Of a stretch of 64,000 nucleotides of DNA, positions 34,226 through 43,421 are shown piece by piece. Both the position numbers and the translations under genes were made by a program. Origin of the DNA: Spirochaetota bacterium (GTDB lineage: Bacteria > Spirochaetota > UBA4802 > JAKQUI01); assembly GCA_029562645.1 (NCBI GenBank), contig JAKQUI010000005.1, positions 133,961 to 197,960 on the forward strand. The letters are read 5' to 3'. The notes under the pieces were generated by a model. The model was not told where the DNA came from, did no database searches, and saw only the letters and a list, made by a program, of their open reading frames with translations. Within the stretch, counting starts at the first letter, position 1; the number at the start of each line of letters is the position of its first letter.

Positions 34226-34984
34226 ATGGACTACAAAACCATCCAGTTCGATATTATCGAGAAGGGGATTGGGCACCTGCGGCTCAACCGGCCCGAGGCA
34301 TACAATGCGGTCAACCACCTGATGATGGAGGAGCTCGACGCATTCTGGCGGGAGCGCCTGTACGATCTCGACACCGTCGTCATCATCCTGTCGGGCAACG
34401 GCGAGAAGGGCTTTTGCGCGGGCCTGGACCTCAAGGACACGGCGGAGATGGCACCCAAGATGAACGTGGCCGAGTTCTATCGATTCCAGGCGCGCCTCGC
34501 GCGGATCAACCTGGCGATGCGCCGGGCGCCCCAGCCGATCATCTGCACCGTACACGGCGCGGCGGCCGGACAGGGCTTCAGCTTTTCGCTGGCCTCCGAT
34601 ATTCGCATCATCTCGCCCGACGCGCGCTTCAACGCCGCCTACATCAACATCGGCCTGGGCGGGGCGGACATGTCGTGCAGTTATTTTCTGCCGCGCATGA
34701 TCGGCGCCGGTCGCGCCTATGAATTCATGTATACCGGCATGTTCATGTCGGCCCAGGAGGCGCAGGCGCTGGGCATGGTGAGCCGCGTGGTGGAGCGCGA
34801 CAAGCTGCACGAGACGGCGCTCGAGATCGCCCGTGTGATGATGACCAAGAATCACATGGGTCTTCGCCTGACGAAGGAGGCGGTCAACATGAACCTCGAC
34901 GCGAACGGGCTGGAGCACGCGCTCAACATGGAGGACCGCAACCAGACGCTGTTGGCCATCGGGACGTTCATGGGCAAGAAGTAG
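34226..34984 (+). CDS. enoyl-CoA hydratase/isomerase family protein
   Basis: A crotonase-fold protein of 252 residues: HLRLNRPEAYNAVNHLMMEEL, the oxyanion segment GFCAGLDLKDTAE and HGAAAGQGFSFSLASDIRI. The position where many hydratases have a catalytic Glu reads INIGLGGADMSC, so the chemistry may not be simple hydration. ATG at 34226 follows GAAGGAG; the frame is open upstream but has no better start. Divergent from the enoate reductase, suggesting a shared acyl-CoA pathway. Confidence 0.88.
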   Translation: MDYKTIQFDIIEKGIGHLRLNRPEAYNAVNHLMMEELDAFWRERLYDLDTVVIILSGNGEKGFCAGLDLKDTAEMAPKMNVAEFYRFQARLARINLAMRRAPQPIICTVHGAAAGQGFSFSLASDIRIISPDARFNAAYINIGLGGADMSCSYFLPRMIGAGRAYEFMYTGMFMSAQEAQALGMVSRVVERDKLHETALEIARVMMTKNHMGLRLTKEAVNMNLDANGLEHALNMEDRNQTLLAIGTFMGKK

Positions 34985-35233
34985 CGGTGCGCTCGTGATG
35001 AATCATCACCCTCCTTGGTGTTTCGGGGAGGGTGGTATGCATATTCCCTTTCGATCCCTCCCGCTTCCGATAACAGAACACGCGTTTCGCGCGTAAAACC
35101 CGGCTTCGGCGACCAGGAACTCCTTATCCGATATGCTTTTTCCTTGAGTTTTTCATCGACATCATGTTTAATGACGGTAGTGGAAATGCCCTCCAGGGGG
35201 CTTTCCGAATATTTTGGAGGGGGTATTGATGTC

Positions 35234-35638
35234 ATGGTAAAAAAAGCGTTTCTCGGTATTGGAGTATTGCTTTTTATCGCGGGCGGTTTCTTTATATTTA
35301 AAACCGTATCGTTTATGAACAATTCAAACAAGGTCGATGCGAAGGTTGTGTCGGTGCAAACCAAGGTCCACAAGGGGAAGAAGATGTCCAGGACCACGAC
35401 ATATAAACCGACATTCGAATTTACTGATGCAGGCGGGAAATCGGTCACGGCGACTTCGTTTGAAACATCAAAAAGCTACAATTTCCCCATAGGGAGTTCG
35501 GTTGAGATTTTGTATGATAAAAACGACTCGACCAATATAAAGATCCCCACTTTTTTTTCATTATGGCTGATACCAACGATTCTTATACCGATAGGGTTGA
35601 TCTTCTTTATTGTTGGTTTGGTTGGAAAAAGAAAATAA
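35234..35638 (+). CDS. DUF3592 membrane protein
   Basis: Two hydrophobic segments, residues ~5-27 (AFLGIGVLLFIAGGFFIF) and ~108-130 (LWLIPTILIPIGLIFFIVGLV), flank an extracytoplasmic beta domain with TYKPTFEFTDAGGKSV and YDKNDSTNIKI. This is the DUF3592 layout. Function unknown. Start at 35234 after GGAGGGGG; longer upstream frames look non-coding. Nothing else is supported between 34985 and 35233 apart from a weak CACCCTCC/GGAGGGTG hairpin. Confidence 0.75.
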   Translation: MVKKAFLGIGVLLFIAGGFFIFKTVSFMNNSNKVDAKVVSVQTKVHKGKKMSRTTTYKPTFEFTDAGGKSVTATSFETSKSYNFPIGSSVEILYDKNDSTNIKIPTFFSLWLIPTILIPIGLIFFIVGLVGKRK

Positions 35639-35652
35639 ATATTTACAACAGG

Positions 35653-35678
35653 GCCTCCGAAAGGAGGCTCTTTGTTGT
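35653..35678 (+). terminator. terminator of the DUF3592 gene
   Basis: GCCTCC-GAAA-GGAGGC followed by TCTTTGTTGT, 15 bases after the stop. Confidence 0.75.
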
Positions 35679-35715
35679 GGTGGGCTTTGTGGCATAACGG
35701 ATCCGGTATAAAACC

Positions 35716-36978
35716 ATGAAACGAAAGAGTTTACTCGTATGCGTGCTTTTTCTTGTCGTGAGCCAGGGGCTGTTCGGCGGGAACACCGCCGACGAGCTGT
35801 ACCGAAAGGCCGTTGCGCTGGAAAAGAAGGGGCGCTACGGGCAGGCGGCACAAACGATGAACGAGGTGCTTGCCGCGGTCCCCGGGAATGATTTTTACCT
35901 CGCCTATGCGAGCCATGTGGAGCGCCTCGCCGGCGATTACGAAAACGGCCTCCGGCACGCCATCACCGCGATTTCGCTCAACGGCGCCGTGGGCTGGTAC
36001 CATGCCTCGGCGATGTGTAACGCCTGGGGATGCGCGGACATCGATGCGACGCGCACGTATGCCCGGAAGGTTGTCTCCCTCGGGCCGACGGCGGCGGGGA
36101 AGGAAAACTTCGATTATGCTCAAACGCTGTTAAAGAGCCTTTCCAGGAGGGTCTATACGATCACCTGGCGCCTTGATCCGTCGAAGGGAGTGAAAACCGA
36201 TGGCCGGTATCGCGTGCCGCTTCCCACCGACGGTTTGCCGTACCAGCGCGCACGGTTCGATGTCGAGGGCTGCTCCGAGCGAACAGTCGTCGTGGCTGAA
36301 GGTAACGATGTTCTGCTGTTTTCTTCCGCCGGCGGCGGAGTCGTCACGATCCGGGCCGAGATTGCAATCACTCCCTTCAGTTTTCGGAAGCGTCTTTCGG
36401 GGCATGCGGCGCGCGGCGATTGCCGGGTTCCGGACGATGCCGCGCCGTATCTCGGGCGAAGCGATCGCGTCGATCCGAACAGCGCCGCGGTTCGAATGGT
36501 CGCCGGCCCCCTGAAGCATCGCGAGCCGATGGTTTCAGTCCGGAATATCCTATCCTGGATGAATAAAAACATCAAATACGAAATAAAGGATTTCCGGCAT
36601 GTCGATGAAATCCTCCGCCGGCGAAACGCCGAGTGCGGCGGGTGGTCGGCCCTCTTCACGGCCCTGTGCCGCGCCAATGGCATACCGGCGCGTGAGGTCT
36701 GGGGGGTCATCGAGGACCCCACGCCTGATCGGCGTTTCGCGCCCGCCGGACATCTCAAGGGCCATGCCTGGGCCGAGTTCTACCTGTGCGGCATCGGCTG
36801 GGTGCCGGTGGAGCCGCAACGGCCGGACACGCTCGGTTTTTTGCCCGCGACCTATGTGCGCATGTATCACTACGACGTCGTAAGTTCGTTGACCTCGACC
36901 CATGCCTATCGGCCAAACGGCAACATGGTGCTTATGAACGGCGACACTCCCGCATTCGTGGTGGACGTCAAGGAGTGA
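35716..36978 (+). CDS. exported transglutaminase-like protein with TPR-like N-terminus
   Basis: A signal peptide (SLLVCVLFLVVSQGLFG) precedes ~100 residues of helical TPR-like repeats, a beta-rich middle and a C-terminal transglutaminase-like domain. The catalytic triad is intact: Cys in NAECGGWSALF, His in KGHAWAEFY and a Glu/Asp in GWVPVEPQ. Bacterial members act as proteases or cross-linkers in the envelope. Length 420 aa. Confidence 0.88.
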   Translation: MKRKSLLVCVLFLVVSQGLFGGNTADELYRKAVALEKKGRYGQAAQTMNEVLAAVPGNDFYLAYASHVERLAGDYENGLRHAITAISLNGAVGWYHASAMCNAWGCADIDATRTYARKVVSLGPTAAGKENFDYAQTLLKSLSRRVYTITWRLDPSKGVKTDGRYRVPLPTDGLPYQRARFDVEGCSERTVVVAEGNDVLLFSSAGGGVVTIRAEIAITPFSFRKRLSGHAARGDCRVPDDAAPYLGRSDRVDPNSAAVRMVAGPLKHREPMVSVRNILSWMNKNIKYEIKDFRHVDEILRRRNAECGGWSALFTALCRANGIPAREVWGVIEDPTPDRRFAPAGHLKGHAWAEFYLCGIGWVPVEPQRPDTLGFLPATYVRMYHYDVVSSLTSTHAYRPNGNMVLMNGDTPAFVVDVKE

Positions 36979-37462
36979 GGCGGGCATCGTCATGACGTTG
37001 ATTGTCGTCACGACGCTGGCATGCCCGAATGTCGTGTTTGGACCTATTGTTGATAACGAGAAAACGGTCGTTCGATGGCAGGCGCCGATTTAACATGCAC
37101 CCTCGGGAACGGGTCACGGCGACTGGATCGAGATCATATGGCAGGAGGGAGCGAACTGTACCATCGCGTCGGGCAAACGGTTATTTTTCTAACAGATGGC
37201 GCAGATACCTCGACAGCTCGTGCCCGTTCGCGCTGTCGGATTCGATGATGCTGTTAATCGCAGCATGTGCCGATACACCGCGCGGATTTCCGGATGATCG
37301 GGTTTTCCCGACCCACGTCGGGTGCTTACGGCCGGATCGCCTTCCCGACCGAAGGCGGATTGCCCGGGTGACCGGTGCTCGCCGGAACCTGGTTAAACAA
37401 AATTCAACCGTAAAGCGGCATGATCCCATATATGTGGCAATATCGCAACCACGGACATTATA
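36979..37462. other. 480-base region without a convincing gene
   Basis: No frame with plausible composition and a ribosome binding site is found on either strand. TATAAT occurs at 37459-37464 but overlaps the apparent start of the next frame. The stretch may hold gene remnants. Confidence 0.4.
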
Positions 37463-37831
37463 ATGCCCCTGCCCCACAATATACCTCTTGTCGATACATC
37501 GCGGGAGAAAGGCGCGCTGGTTGAGGTTTATGCGGCGTGCAGCGGCAAATCATGCAATACCCGCATTCGTTCGGACGGAAAATTTGCTGTTCGACTGGAT
37601 AAAAACAATACGAGACCCGAAATCTATGATGCGTTTGGAAAAGCGGCCCAAAAAGCGTCCGGCGATTCGGCATTAATGCGCGGGAAGAGCCCGGTATTCA
37701 TAGAACTAATACACAACCTGCATACAGCACAAGCACAGAGCCTCAGAAATGGAATTATCGTTTACCTCGGTCTTCTTGCGCTGTGGTTTGCGGTGTCGAT
37801 CTGGTCAATACGAGCGGACGCAAAGTCCTGA
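37463..37831 (+). CDS. single-pass membrane protein, unknown function (start uncertain)
   Basis: The frame encodes a polar, Cys-containing N-terminal part (YAACSGKSCNTRIRSDGKFAVR) and one C-terminal membrane helix (IIVYLGLLALWFAVSIW). The first ATG lacks a ribosome binding site and overlaps a TATAAT, so the true start may be downstream or the gene may be a 5'-truncated remnant. No family is recognised. Confidence 0.45.
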   Translation: MPLPHNIPLVDTSREKGALVEVYAACSGKSCNTRIRSDGKFAVRLDKNNTRPEIYDAFGKAAQKASGDSALMRGKSPVFIELIHNLHTAQAQSLRNGIIVYLGLLALWFAVSIWSIRADAKS

Positions 37832-37870
37832 CGAAATGGCGTTGTGTGCGGGCAGAATGCGGAGGGAGGG

Positions 37871-38401
37871 ATGAGAATGCAAGGCCTGGAGCACCTGATT
37901 CGACAGACGTACCCGAATGTAAATATCGCGAAGACGAAGCGGCTCGGGAAAATGAGAATACGCATGAGCAGGCCCGGGGCCATGTCGTGGCAAAAATTCA
38001 AGAACGTGGACATGGTGGAAACGGACCATGCATATTTTTTCGATCCTCGGGAGGGCCTGATCAAGAGCTACAAAAGGCAACTGCTGATCTGGTCGGTGTT
38101 GCTACCGCTCTCGGTGATCCTCGTCGTCAACGGCCTGTTCCCAGCGGTGATCGTCATGGTCATCAGCGCCCTCGGGGTCATCGCCTGTCCGATCAATCTG
38201 GCGATGTCCCGCAAGCCGAAGAGGATCATCATGATATGGAAAAATCGAATCCGGACAAACGATGTCGTGGACGGGGAGCACATTCTCCAGGGTGCCCTCA
38301 TGAAAGGTGACGGCTTTTCCATCGTTGCGGACATGAAGGAGGTGAGTGATGGAGGAACCATCGGGTATGACGCCGACTTTATCATTCGCTGTACCGTTTG
38401 A
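37871..38401 (+). CDS. membrane protein, unknown function
   Basis: 176 residues: a basic cytoplasmic N-terminus, a two-helix membrane hairpin (about residues 72-115, LLIWSVLLPLSVILVVNGLF, then IVMVISALGVIACPINLAM) and a soluble C-terminal domain. GGAGGGAGGG immediately precedes the ATG at 37871; the ATG at 37877 is equally placed. It is convergent with the M23 peptidase gene. Confidence 0.6.
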   Translation: MRMQGLEHLIRQTYPNVNIAKTKRLGKMRIRMSRPGAMSWQKFKNVDMVETDHAYFFDPREGLIKSYKRQLLIWSVLLPLSVILVVNGLFPAVIVMVISALGVIACPINLAMSRKPKRIIMIWKNRIRTNDVVDGEHILQGALMKGDGFSIVADMKEVSDGGTIGYDADFIIRCTV

Positions 38402-38412
38402 TAATCGATCGG

Positions 38413-39420
38413 TCACTCCCGCGCCCTGATCGGAAGCACGCTCAGCGGATCGACCTGCACGCCGTTTACCACCAGCGACACGTGTAGGTGTGCGCCGGTG
38501 GATATGCCGGTGCTTCCCACCAGGCCGATGACGTCCCCCGCCTTCACGGCATCCCCCGTCTTCACGTTGATTTTGCTCTGATGCATATAGTACGAGAAGA
38601 TACGGTTGCCGTGATCGATCACCGTGAAGTTTCCCTCGTAGAACATCGTGTCCGCGTATGCGACCACGCCGTCCGCGATCGCGAAGATGGGTGCGCCTTC
38701 CTTTCCGCGCAGATCGATCCCGCGATGCGTGTTGTTTTGGGGCGCGAGCGCGACGCGCCGTCCCTTCTTGATCGTGAAGCGCTGATAGAGCCGCTTCATC
38801 CAGAAGGATGAGGTGACATAATGCTCATCGCGCGGATGCGAGAAGCGCGCGCCGATCGCATTGGGCGTCGCCCGCGCGAAGATCTCTTTCTTGATATCTG
38901 CGCATTTCTTGATGAACGCGCTCACCTCGGGCTTCGCCAGATAGCTCTGGTTGGTGTACTTTCCCACGTTGAGCGTTTTCCGAAGCACCGGAAAGCGCGT
39001 TGTCGAGACCGTAAACGGCAGGTGGTGTTTTTCAAGCCGACTCCCCGTGGCCAGGAGCACCGTGATCGCACCCGGCCCGGGCGGGTCGGCCGGTGCGATG
39101 CCGAAGAAGCCGCGGTACCCCCACGGGTATTTCGCGAGCAACACGGGCCGCGATCGGTACTCGCACGAGACCGCATCGTCGATGGCGCGTTCGCGCGGCG
39201 TGATTTCCACGTACACGATGTCGCCCTGCGAGAAGCCGCGCGAGGTGAGCTTCACGGTTACCCGGTCGCGGTCCCATTTCAGGTCCTTCGCCGCGGGGAC
39301 CTGGTAGCCGGGCGGCACCTTCGCCGGAGGGGACGCGGTGCGTACGCCTGGCGCGGCCGCCGTATTCGAGACGGTCAGAATGGCAAGCAGCACCGTGCGC
39401 GCTATATGATTATGTCTCAT
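38413..39420 (-). CDS. M23-family (LytM) zinc metallopeptidase
   Basis: An exported peptidoglycan hydrolase or divisome regulator. A signal peptide (TVLLAILTVSNTAAA) and ~190 residues of beta-rich N-terminal region precede the M23 domain. Zinc ligands: THRGIDLRG (His and Asp) and AHLHVSL (HxH). The GNFTVIDHGNRIFSYYMHQS and VGSTGISTGAHLH stretches are typical. All ligands are present, so it is probably active. Length 335 aa. Confidence 0.92.
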   Translation of the reverse strand: MRHNHIARTVLLAILTVSNTAAAPGVRTASPPAKVPPGYQVPAAKDLKWDRDRVTVKLTSRGFSQGDIVYVEITPRERAIDDAVSCEYRSRPVLLAKYPWGYRGFFGIAPADPPGPGAITVLLATGSRLEKHHLPFTVSTTRFPVLRKTLNVGKYTNQSYLAKPEVSAFIKKCADIKKEIFARATPNAIGARFSHPRDEHYVTSSFWMKRLYQRFTIKKGRRVALAPQNNTHRGIDLRGKEGAPIFAIADGVVAYADTMFYEGNFTVIDHGNRIFSYYMHQSKINVKTGDAVKAGDVIGLVGSTGISTGAHLHVSLVVNGVQVDPLSVLPIRARE

Positions 39421-39503
39421 TGAAATACGCCATCACCCCTGTCGATATGAGCGTTCATTGACGACCGGCCTCTTTTGCGTGAACCGAACGGAACGCGGCG
39501 GGA

Positions 39504-39776
39504 CTACGTCCCGAGATACTTCTTCGCGAAGGTGGCGTCGTCCATCGTGAGCAGCTGCACGGCGTCGATGAACGAGAGCACCATTGGCACGGCCGTCCAT
39601 ATGAAAAGCAGGTAGAGCGCGCCCTGCAGATGGCTGCCCAAGTAGAACTTGTGCGCACCGAATATCCCGAGGAACATCGCGAGCAGGCCGGCTGTGTACT
39701 TGCTTTTTTCTTCCATGGCCGAACGGTAAACGGCGTGCGCCTCGTTTTCAAGCATTTTTTCCAATGCGAACGCCAT
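39504..39776 (-). CDS. TM2-domain membrane protein
   Basis: A TM2 domain: KYTAGLLAMFLGIFGAHKFY, then LGSHLQGALYLLF, then a second helix, with the conserved GxxGAHxFYLG turn. These small proteins span the membrane twice; their role is unknown. The start could be the ATG at 39776 or an inner ATG beginning MEEKSKYTAG. Confidence 0.8.
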   Translation of the reverse strand: MAFALEKMLENEAHAVYRSAMEEKSKYTAGLLAMFLGIFGAHKFYLGSHLQGALYLLFIWTAVPMVLSFIDAVQLLTMDDATFAKKYLGT

Positions 39777-39826
39777 CGGCGAATTCGGCTTGACGCATCA
39801 AAATTGTGGGGCGCAGGATAGGCGTG

Positions 39827-40549
39827 ATGCATATCATTCGCGAACCATATGCGCGCCTGGAGGGGATCGATACCGTCGCCATCCTGGCCGATCCGGGGTG
39901 CCGCGCCGGCTGGGAGCGGAACTTTCCGCCTCTGCTGGAAACGGTGATGCGCGAGCACGCGCCGCAGCTCTTCGTGGTCGCCGGCGACATGTCGCTCAAT
40001 TCGCTCGACGACGAGTACCGCGCCATCATCCGATATATGGACCGCTACGAAGGACGCTGGGCGAGCGTTCCGGGCGACCACGATCGTCCGCTGCGGACGT
40101 TCCAGCGATATTTCGGCGCGACGCGCAAGGTCCTCGACGTGGGGCGGTGGCGCTTTATCGGCATCAACACCGCGAACCGCATGTTCCTGCGCCGCGAGCG
40201 CGAGTGGATCGACGCGCATATCAGGCCCAACTCGATCATCATCTCGCACCTCCCTCCCGAGGCGGACGGCTGGACCTTCCATTCGCTCTGGCCGAAATCC
40301 TCCGACCATTTTCTCGCGACCGTGAGGCGCCACCAAAAGAAGATCCATTCGATGTACTTCGGCCACATCCACGGGTATTCCGCGCGCAAGTATCTCGGCA
40401 TCCCGATGATCGCGACCGGCGGGGTGGCCGAATCGCTCATCGTGCGTGACAACGCCTATCGCGGTCCCGGCGATTTCGAGATGGTCATCTTCGACGTCGC
40501 GAGCGGAAAAACGAAACTGTGCGTGCTGAAGAATCCGGCGAAGCGGTAA
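39827..40549 (+). CDS. calcineurin-type metallophosphoesterase lacking the first metal motif
   Basis: Family motifs present: VVAGDMS (GD), VPGDHDRP (in place of GNHD/E), IISHLPPE (H) and YFGHIHGYS (GHxH). The first motif DxH is replaced by VAILADPGC, which keeps the Asp but not the His, so the M1 metal site may be altered. 240 residues, no signal peptide. Start at 39827; an earlier in-frame start at 39806 is possible. Substrate unknown. Confidence 0.8.
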   Translation: MHIIREPYARLEGIDTVAILADPGCRAGWERNFPPLLETVMREHAPQLFVVAGDMSLNSLDDEYRAIIRYMDRYEGRWASVPGDHDRPLRTFQRYFGATRKVLDVGRWRFIGINTANRMFLRREREWIDAHIRPNSIIISHLPPEADGWTFHSLWPKSSDHFLATVRRHQKKIHSMYFGHIHGYSARKYLGIPMIATGGVAESLIVRDNAYRGPGDFEMVIFDVASGKTKLCVLKNPAKR

Positions 40550-40570
40550 TTCTTGCACGGAAGGATTATT

Positions 40571-41161
40571 GTGAAATTAATTTTCCCATATATTTGCGTG
40601 ATGATAGTATCGGTCGTACTCTTCTCGCTGGCCGTCATCGGAACTTCTGCGGACGGATCGGCAACCACCCACTGCGACACTGCCGCGTACGTGATTGACA
40701 GGGACCCAGACGGCCTCAACGTGCGCACTGCGCCGGCCGGCGCGGTGATCACCCGCATCCCCGCTGGGGCCATGGTCACCATCACCGGGCAGAGCGGCGC
40801 GTGGCTGCGGATCTCCTCGGTCACCTATCCGTCCGACATGCATGAAACATTCGCCCGTACAAACAAGCATCAGATGAATAGCGGCTGGGTAAAGCTGGAT
40901 AAGCTTGAGGGATGGGTGTTCGCGAAAAATCTGGGGACCACCGTGCGCAACTATCATCCGACAAAAAAGGCATTCCTTCACGCCGAGCCGAACATCGGGT
41001 CGAAAAAAACCATTCGATTCAATGACGTTGAGCCGCAGGTGACGGTACTTGGGTGCCGAAATGACTGGCTGTATGTGGAACACGCGGGGCGCATGGGATG
41101 GCTCTCCCCGTCGCGCAATTGCCCCAATTCGCTCACGACATGTCCGGGTGAGTATGAGTGA
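40571..41161 (+). CDS. exported bacterial SH3-domain protein
   Basis: An N-terminal membrane/signal segment (FPYICVMIVSVVLFSLAVIGT) precedes an SH3b repeat (PDGLNVRTAPAGAVITRIPAG, ending GWVFAKNL) and a second, weaker SH3-like unit (FLHAEPNIGSKKTIRF). SH3b domains bind peptidoglycan. Start is GTG at 40571, six bases after GGAAGGA. Length 196 aa. Confidence 0.75.
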   Translation: MKLIFPYICVMIVSVVLFSLAVIGTSADGSATTHCDTAAYVIDRDPDGLNVRTAPAGAVITRIPAGAMVTITGQSGAWLRISSVTYPSDMHETFARTNKHQMNSGWVKLDKLEGWVFAKNLGTTVRNYHPTKKAFLHAEPNIGSKKTIRFNDVEPQVTVLGCRNDWLYVEHAGRMGWLSPSRNCPNSLTTCPGEYE

Positions 41162-41301
41162 ATGACGAGATGAAGAACTTTTGATTATTGTATTGTGATT
41201 ACATTGCGAGACTATATGTAAATTCCAATATGCATCAGGGGCGCGTGTCTCACACGGATCATATGGGACATGCGTAGTAACAATACTGAAGGTGTGTTCA
41301 C

Positions 41302-42651
41302 ATGACAAAACAATCTCGAACGGCTCATGAAAATGTTAGGAACACCCGCTCAATCCACCCTACCGCTCAATTCAATTACCTTCCGAGAACCATAGGGTGC
41401 CTTCTGACCTTTTTAATTCTTGGGTCGATATTTTATGATAATACAAATTATGCGGTATGGGGAGCACTGATATTTCACGGATTGATCTGGCCGCATTGCG
41501 CGTACGTTCATGCCCGGTTCAGCACAAATTCGAAAACAGCGGAAGTTGTTAACCTGCTGATAGATTCGTTTATCATCGGGATGTGGACGAATATAATCGC
41601 GTATCGACTGTGGCCCCTGGCGGCGCTGAATATCGCGATTCTCATGGACAATATGGCCACGGGGGGACTGAGGCTGTTGCTGAAAGGCTTGTTTTCGACT
41701 CTCGTGGGTGTAGGACTGTCGGTTGTCCTGTTCGGATTTAGCGTATCATCGGAAGTAAGTGTATTAACCGGCGCATTGTCGGCAATCGCCATCACCTTTT
41801 TTACGGTCGTTGTCAGTTATACCTCGTACAGCCTTACCCTCAGGTACCGAAACGCCAAAAAAGCTCTGGAGGAGCGCACTCAGGAACTCCAGGAGACCCG
41901 TGACGCCCTCTGGGGAGAGATGGAGCTTGCAAAAAAAATTCAAACCGTCCTTTTGCCGACTGAACCGGATATTTCCGGTCTTGATATTTCATGTTACATG
42001 CAGCCGGCGGACGAGGTGGGCGGGGATTATTATGACGTTATTAATGCCGCGGGCAAAAACTGGCTGGTGATTGGCGATGTCTCGGGACATGGCGTTTCGG
42101 CCGGTCTCATCATGATGATGGTGCAGACGTCCATCAATACGGCAATTGAGCAGAACCCCGAAGTGGAGCCGTCTGAATTGCTGTCGATAATAAACAGAAC
42201 GATAAAAAGGAATATTGAAAAACTCGATAAAGACAAGTATATGACGATAACGCTGTTTGCGGTTTTCCAGGAAGGCAGATTCTTCTTTTCGGGTCTTCAT
42301 CAGGATATTTTAATATACAGAAGCAGCACCAAAACCGTTGATACGGTTGAAACAGACGGCGTGTGGATCGGTTTGATGAATGACATCAGTGATTTTATTA
42401 AAACCGATGATTTGTTTCTTGAGCATGGCGATACGATGCTTCTCTATACGGACGGCATCACTGAGGCATGGCCTAGAAACTCGGAAACGGCGACAAGAAG
42501 ACAACATATGTTCGGAACGAATACGCTGATTGAATTATTGCAGGCATATGGGGATGAATCAACAGAGAGAATCAAGAAGGAACTGCTCAGGGCATTTGAG
42601 GATTATGACACGGACGACGATGTGACCTTCATGGTTATAAAGCGGGTATGA
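41302..42651 (+). CDS. MASE2-SpoIIE phosphatase
   Basis: Residues ~25-150 are a MASE2 integral membrane sensor (LPRTIGCLLTFLILGSIFYD, HGLIWPHCAYVHAR, NLLIDSFIIGMWTN), a domain usually attached to GGDEF cyclases. Residues ~190-449 are a PP2C/SpoIIE phosphatase with ADEVGGDYYDV, IGDVSGHGVSAG, YTDGITEAW and TDDDVTFMVI. The phosphatase half closely resembles the one at 22000, but the membrane half is unrelated and this gene is visibly more AT-rich. It suggests domain shuffling or transfer. Confidence 0.9.
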   Translation: MTKQSRTAHENVRNTRSIHPTAQFNYLPRTIGCLLTFLILGSIFYDNTNYAVWGALIFHGLIWPHCAYVHARFSTNSKTAEVVNLLIDSFIIGMWTNIIAYRLWPLAALNIAILMDNMATGGLRLLLKGLFSTLVGVGLSVVLFGFSVSSEVSVLTGALSAIAITFFTVVVSYTSYSLTLRYRNAKKALEERTQELQETRDALWGEMELAKKIQTVLLPTEPDISGLDISCYMQPADEVGGDYYDVINAAGKNWLVIGDVSGHGVSAGLIMMMVQTSINTAIEQNPEVEPSELLSIINRTIKRNIEKLDKDKYMTITLFAVFQEGRFFFSGLHQDILIYRSSTKTVDTVETDGVWIGLMNDISDFIKTDDLFLEHGDTMLLYTDGITEAWPRNSETATRRQHMFGTNTLIELLQAYGDESTERIKKELLRAFEDYDTDDDVTFMVIKRV

Positions 42652-42899
42652 CAGAATAAGCAAAAAGTTAGTTTGTGAAAATAGTTATATTTCGCAGGGC
42701 GGCGATTACGATGGGTTGCCGTTAATTCGCAACCGCCTTTGAAGCGTCGCTACACCATGATGAACGTAAACAATAACATGCCCGACCATGGCGCTTTTTT
42801 CCCATGGAGGCACGCATGGAATGAAAAAAAATTGACTTCAGCTAAAATCACAGATAGTTTTCAGGTAAGTCATCATGCACAAATCAATGGAGGAATGTG

Positions 42900-43034
42900 A
42901 TGAAAAAGGTATTGGTTTTGCTTGTTATATTGATGGTCACCTCGACAATATCGACATGCTGGTGCAAGCACGATCATGGCAGGCATAAGGGGTGGTTTAA
43001 GTACGATCGTATGCCAGACCAACCGGAGCGCTGA
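42900..43034 (+). CDS. 44-residue exported His/Cys-rich peptide
   Basis: MKKVLVLLVILMVTSTIST is a signal-like helix. It is followed by CWCKHDHGRHKGWFKYD, rich in Cys and His and possibly metal-binding, and ends QPER. GGAGGA lies seven bases before the ATG. Cys20 could be lipidated but the lipobox is poor. The 250 bases upstream (42652-42899) hold nothing else. A long hairpin, GACATGAACCC...GGGTTCATGTC at 43063-43095, follows without a T-run. Confidence 0.6.
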   Translation: MKKVLVLLVILMVTSTISTCWCKHDHGRHKGWFKYDRMPDQPER

Positions 43035-43114
43035 AAACTATATGCCGTGATGCCAGCTTCGACATGAACCCTCCAATACGGTGGGTTCATGTCGTCTGGA
43101 GCGCTGTTGAAACA

Positions 43115-43354
43115 TTACCGCGAAGTTCGAGGCTCCAATTCGTCCAAGACGTCGGCCATGATATCTTCATGGTGCACCACAGAGCCGAGAAAATCATCGA
43201 AAACGACAGCTGGATTCGCCTTGCGATTCAGCGGCGTGACGCGCAGCACCGGCTTGCGATTGTCCGTCATAAACAGCTCCTCGCCGGACTGTTCAATCCT
43301 CCTGAAGTATTCCAGCATTTTCGATTTCAGCTGTGATTTTGATGCTGTAATCAT
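43115..43354 (-). CDS. orphan Phd/YefM-type antitoxin
   Basis: 79 residues: MITASKSQLKSKMLEYFRRI, then EELFMTDNRKPVLRVTPL, the Phd/YefM DNA-binding fold, and an acidic C-terminal tail that normally neutralises the toxin. No toxin frame follows on the minus strand below 43115, and none precedes it. It probably lost its partner or acts as a solitary regulator. Confidence 0.75.
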   Translation of the reverse strand: MITASKSQLKSKMLEYFRRIEQSGEELFMTDNRKPVLRVTPLNRKANPAVVFDDFLGSVVHHEDIMADVLDELEPRTSR

Positions 43355-43421
43355 TGCCGACTCCACGTGACCATGGTTATGATCACGATGCCATCGATGG
43401 GGGTAAAAGTCGTTTTTTTTA

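Noticed and set aside
43063-43095. Hairpin GACATGAACCC...GGGTTCATGTC as a terminator
   Set aside because: The stem is perfect but no T-run follows on either strand, so it is mentioned only as a structure.
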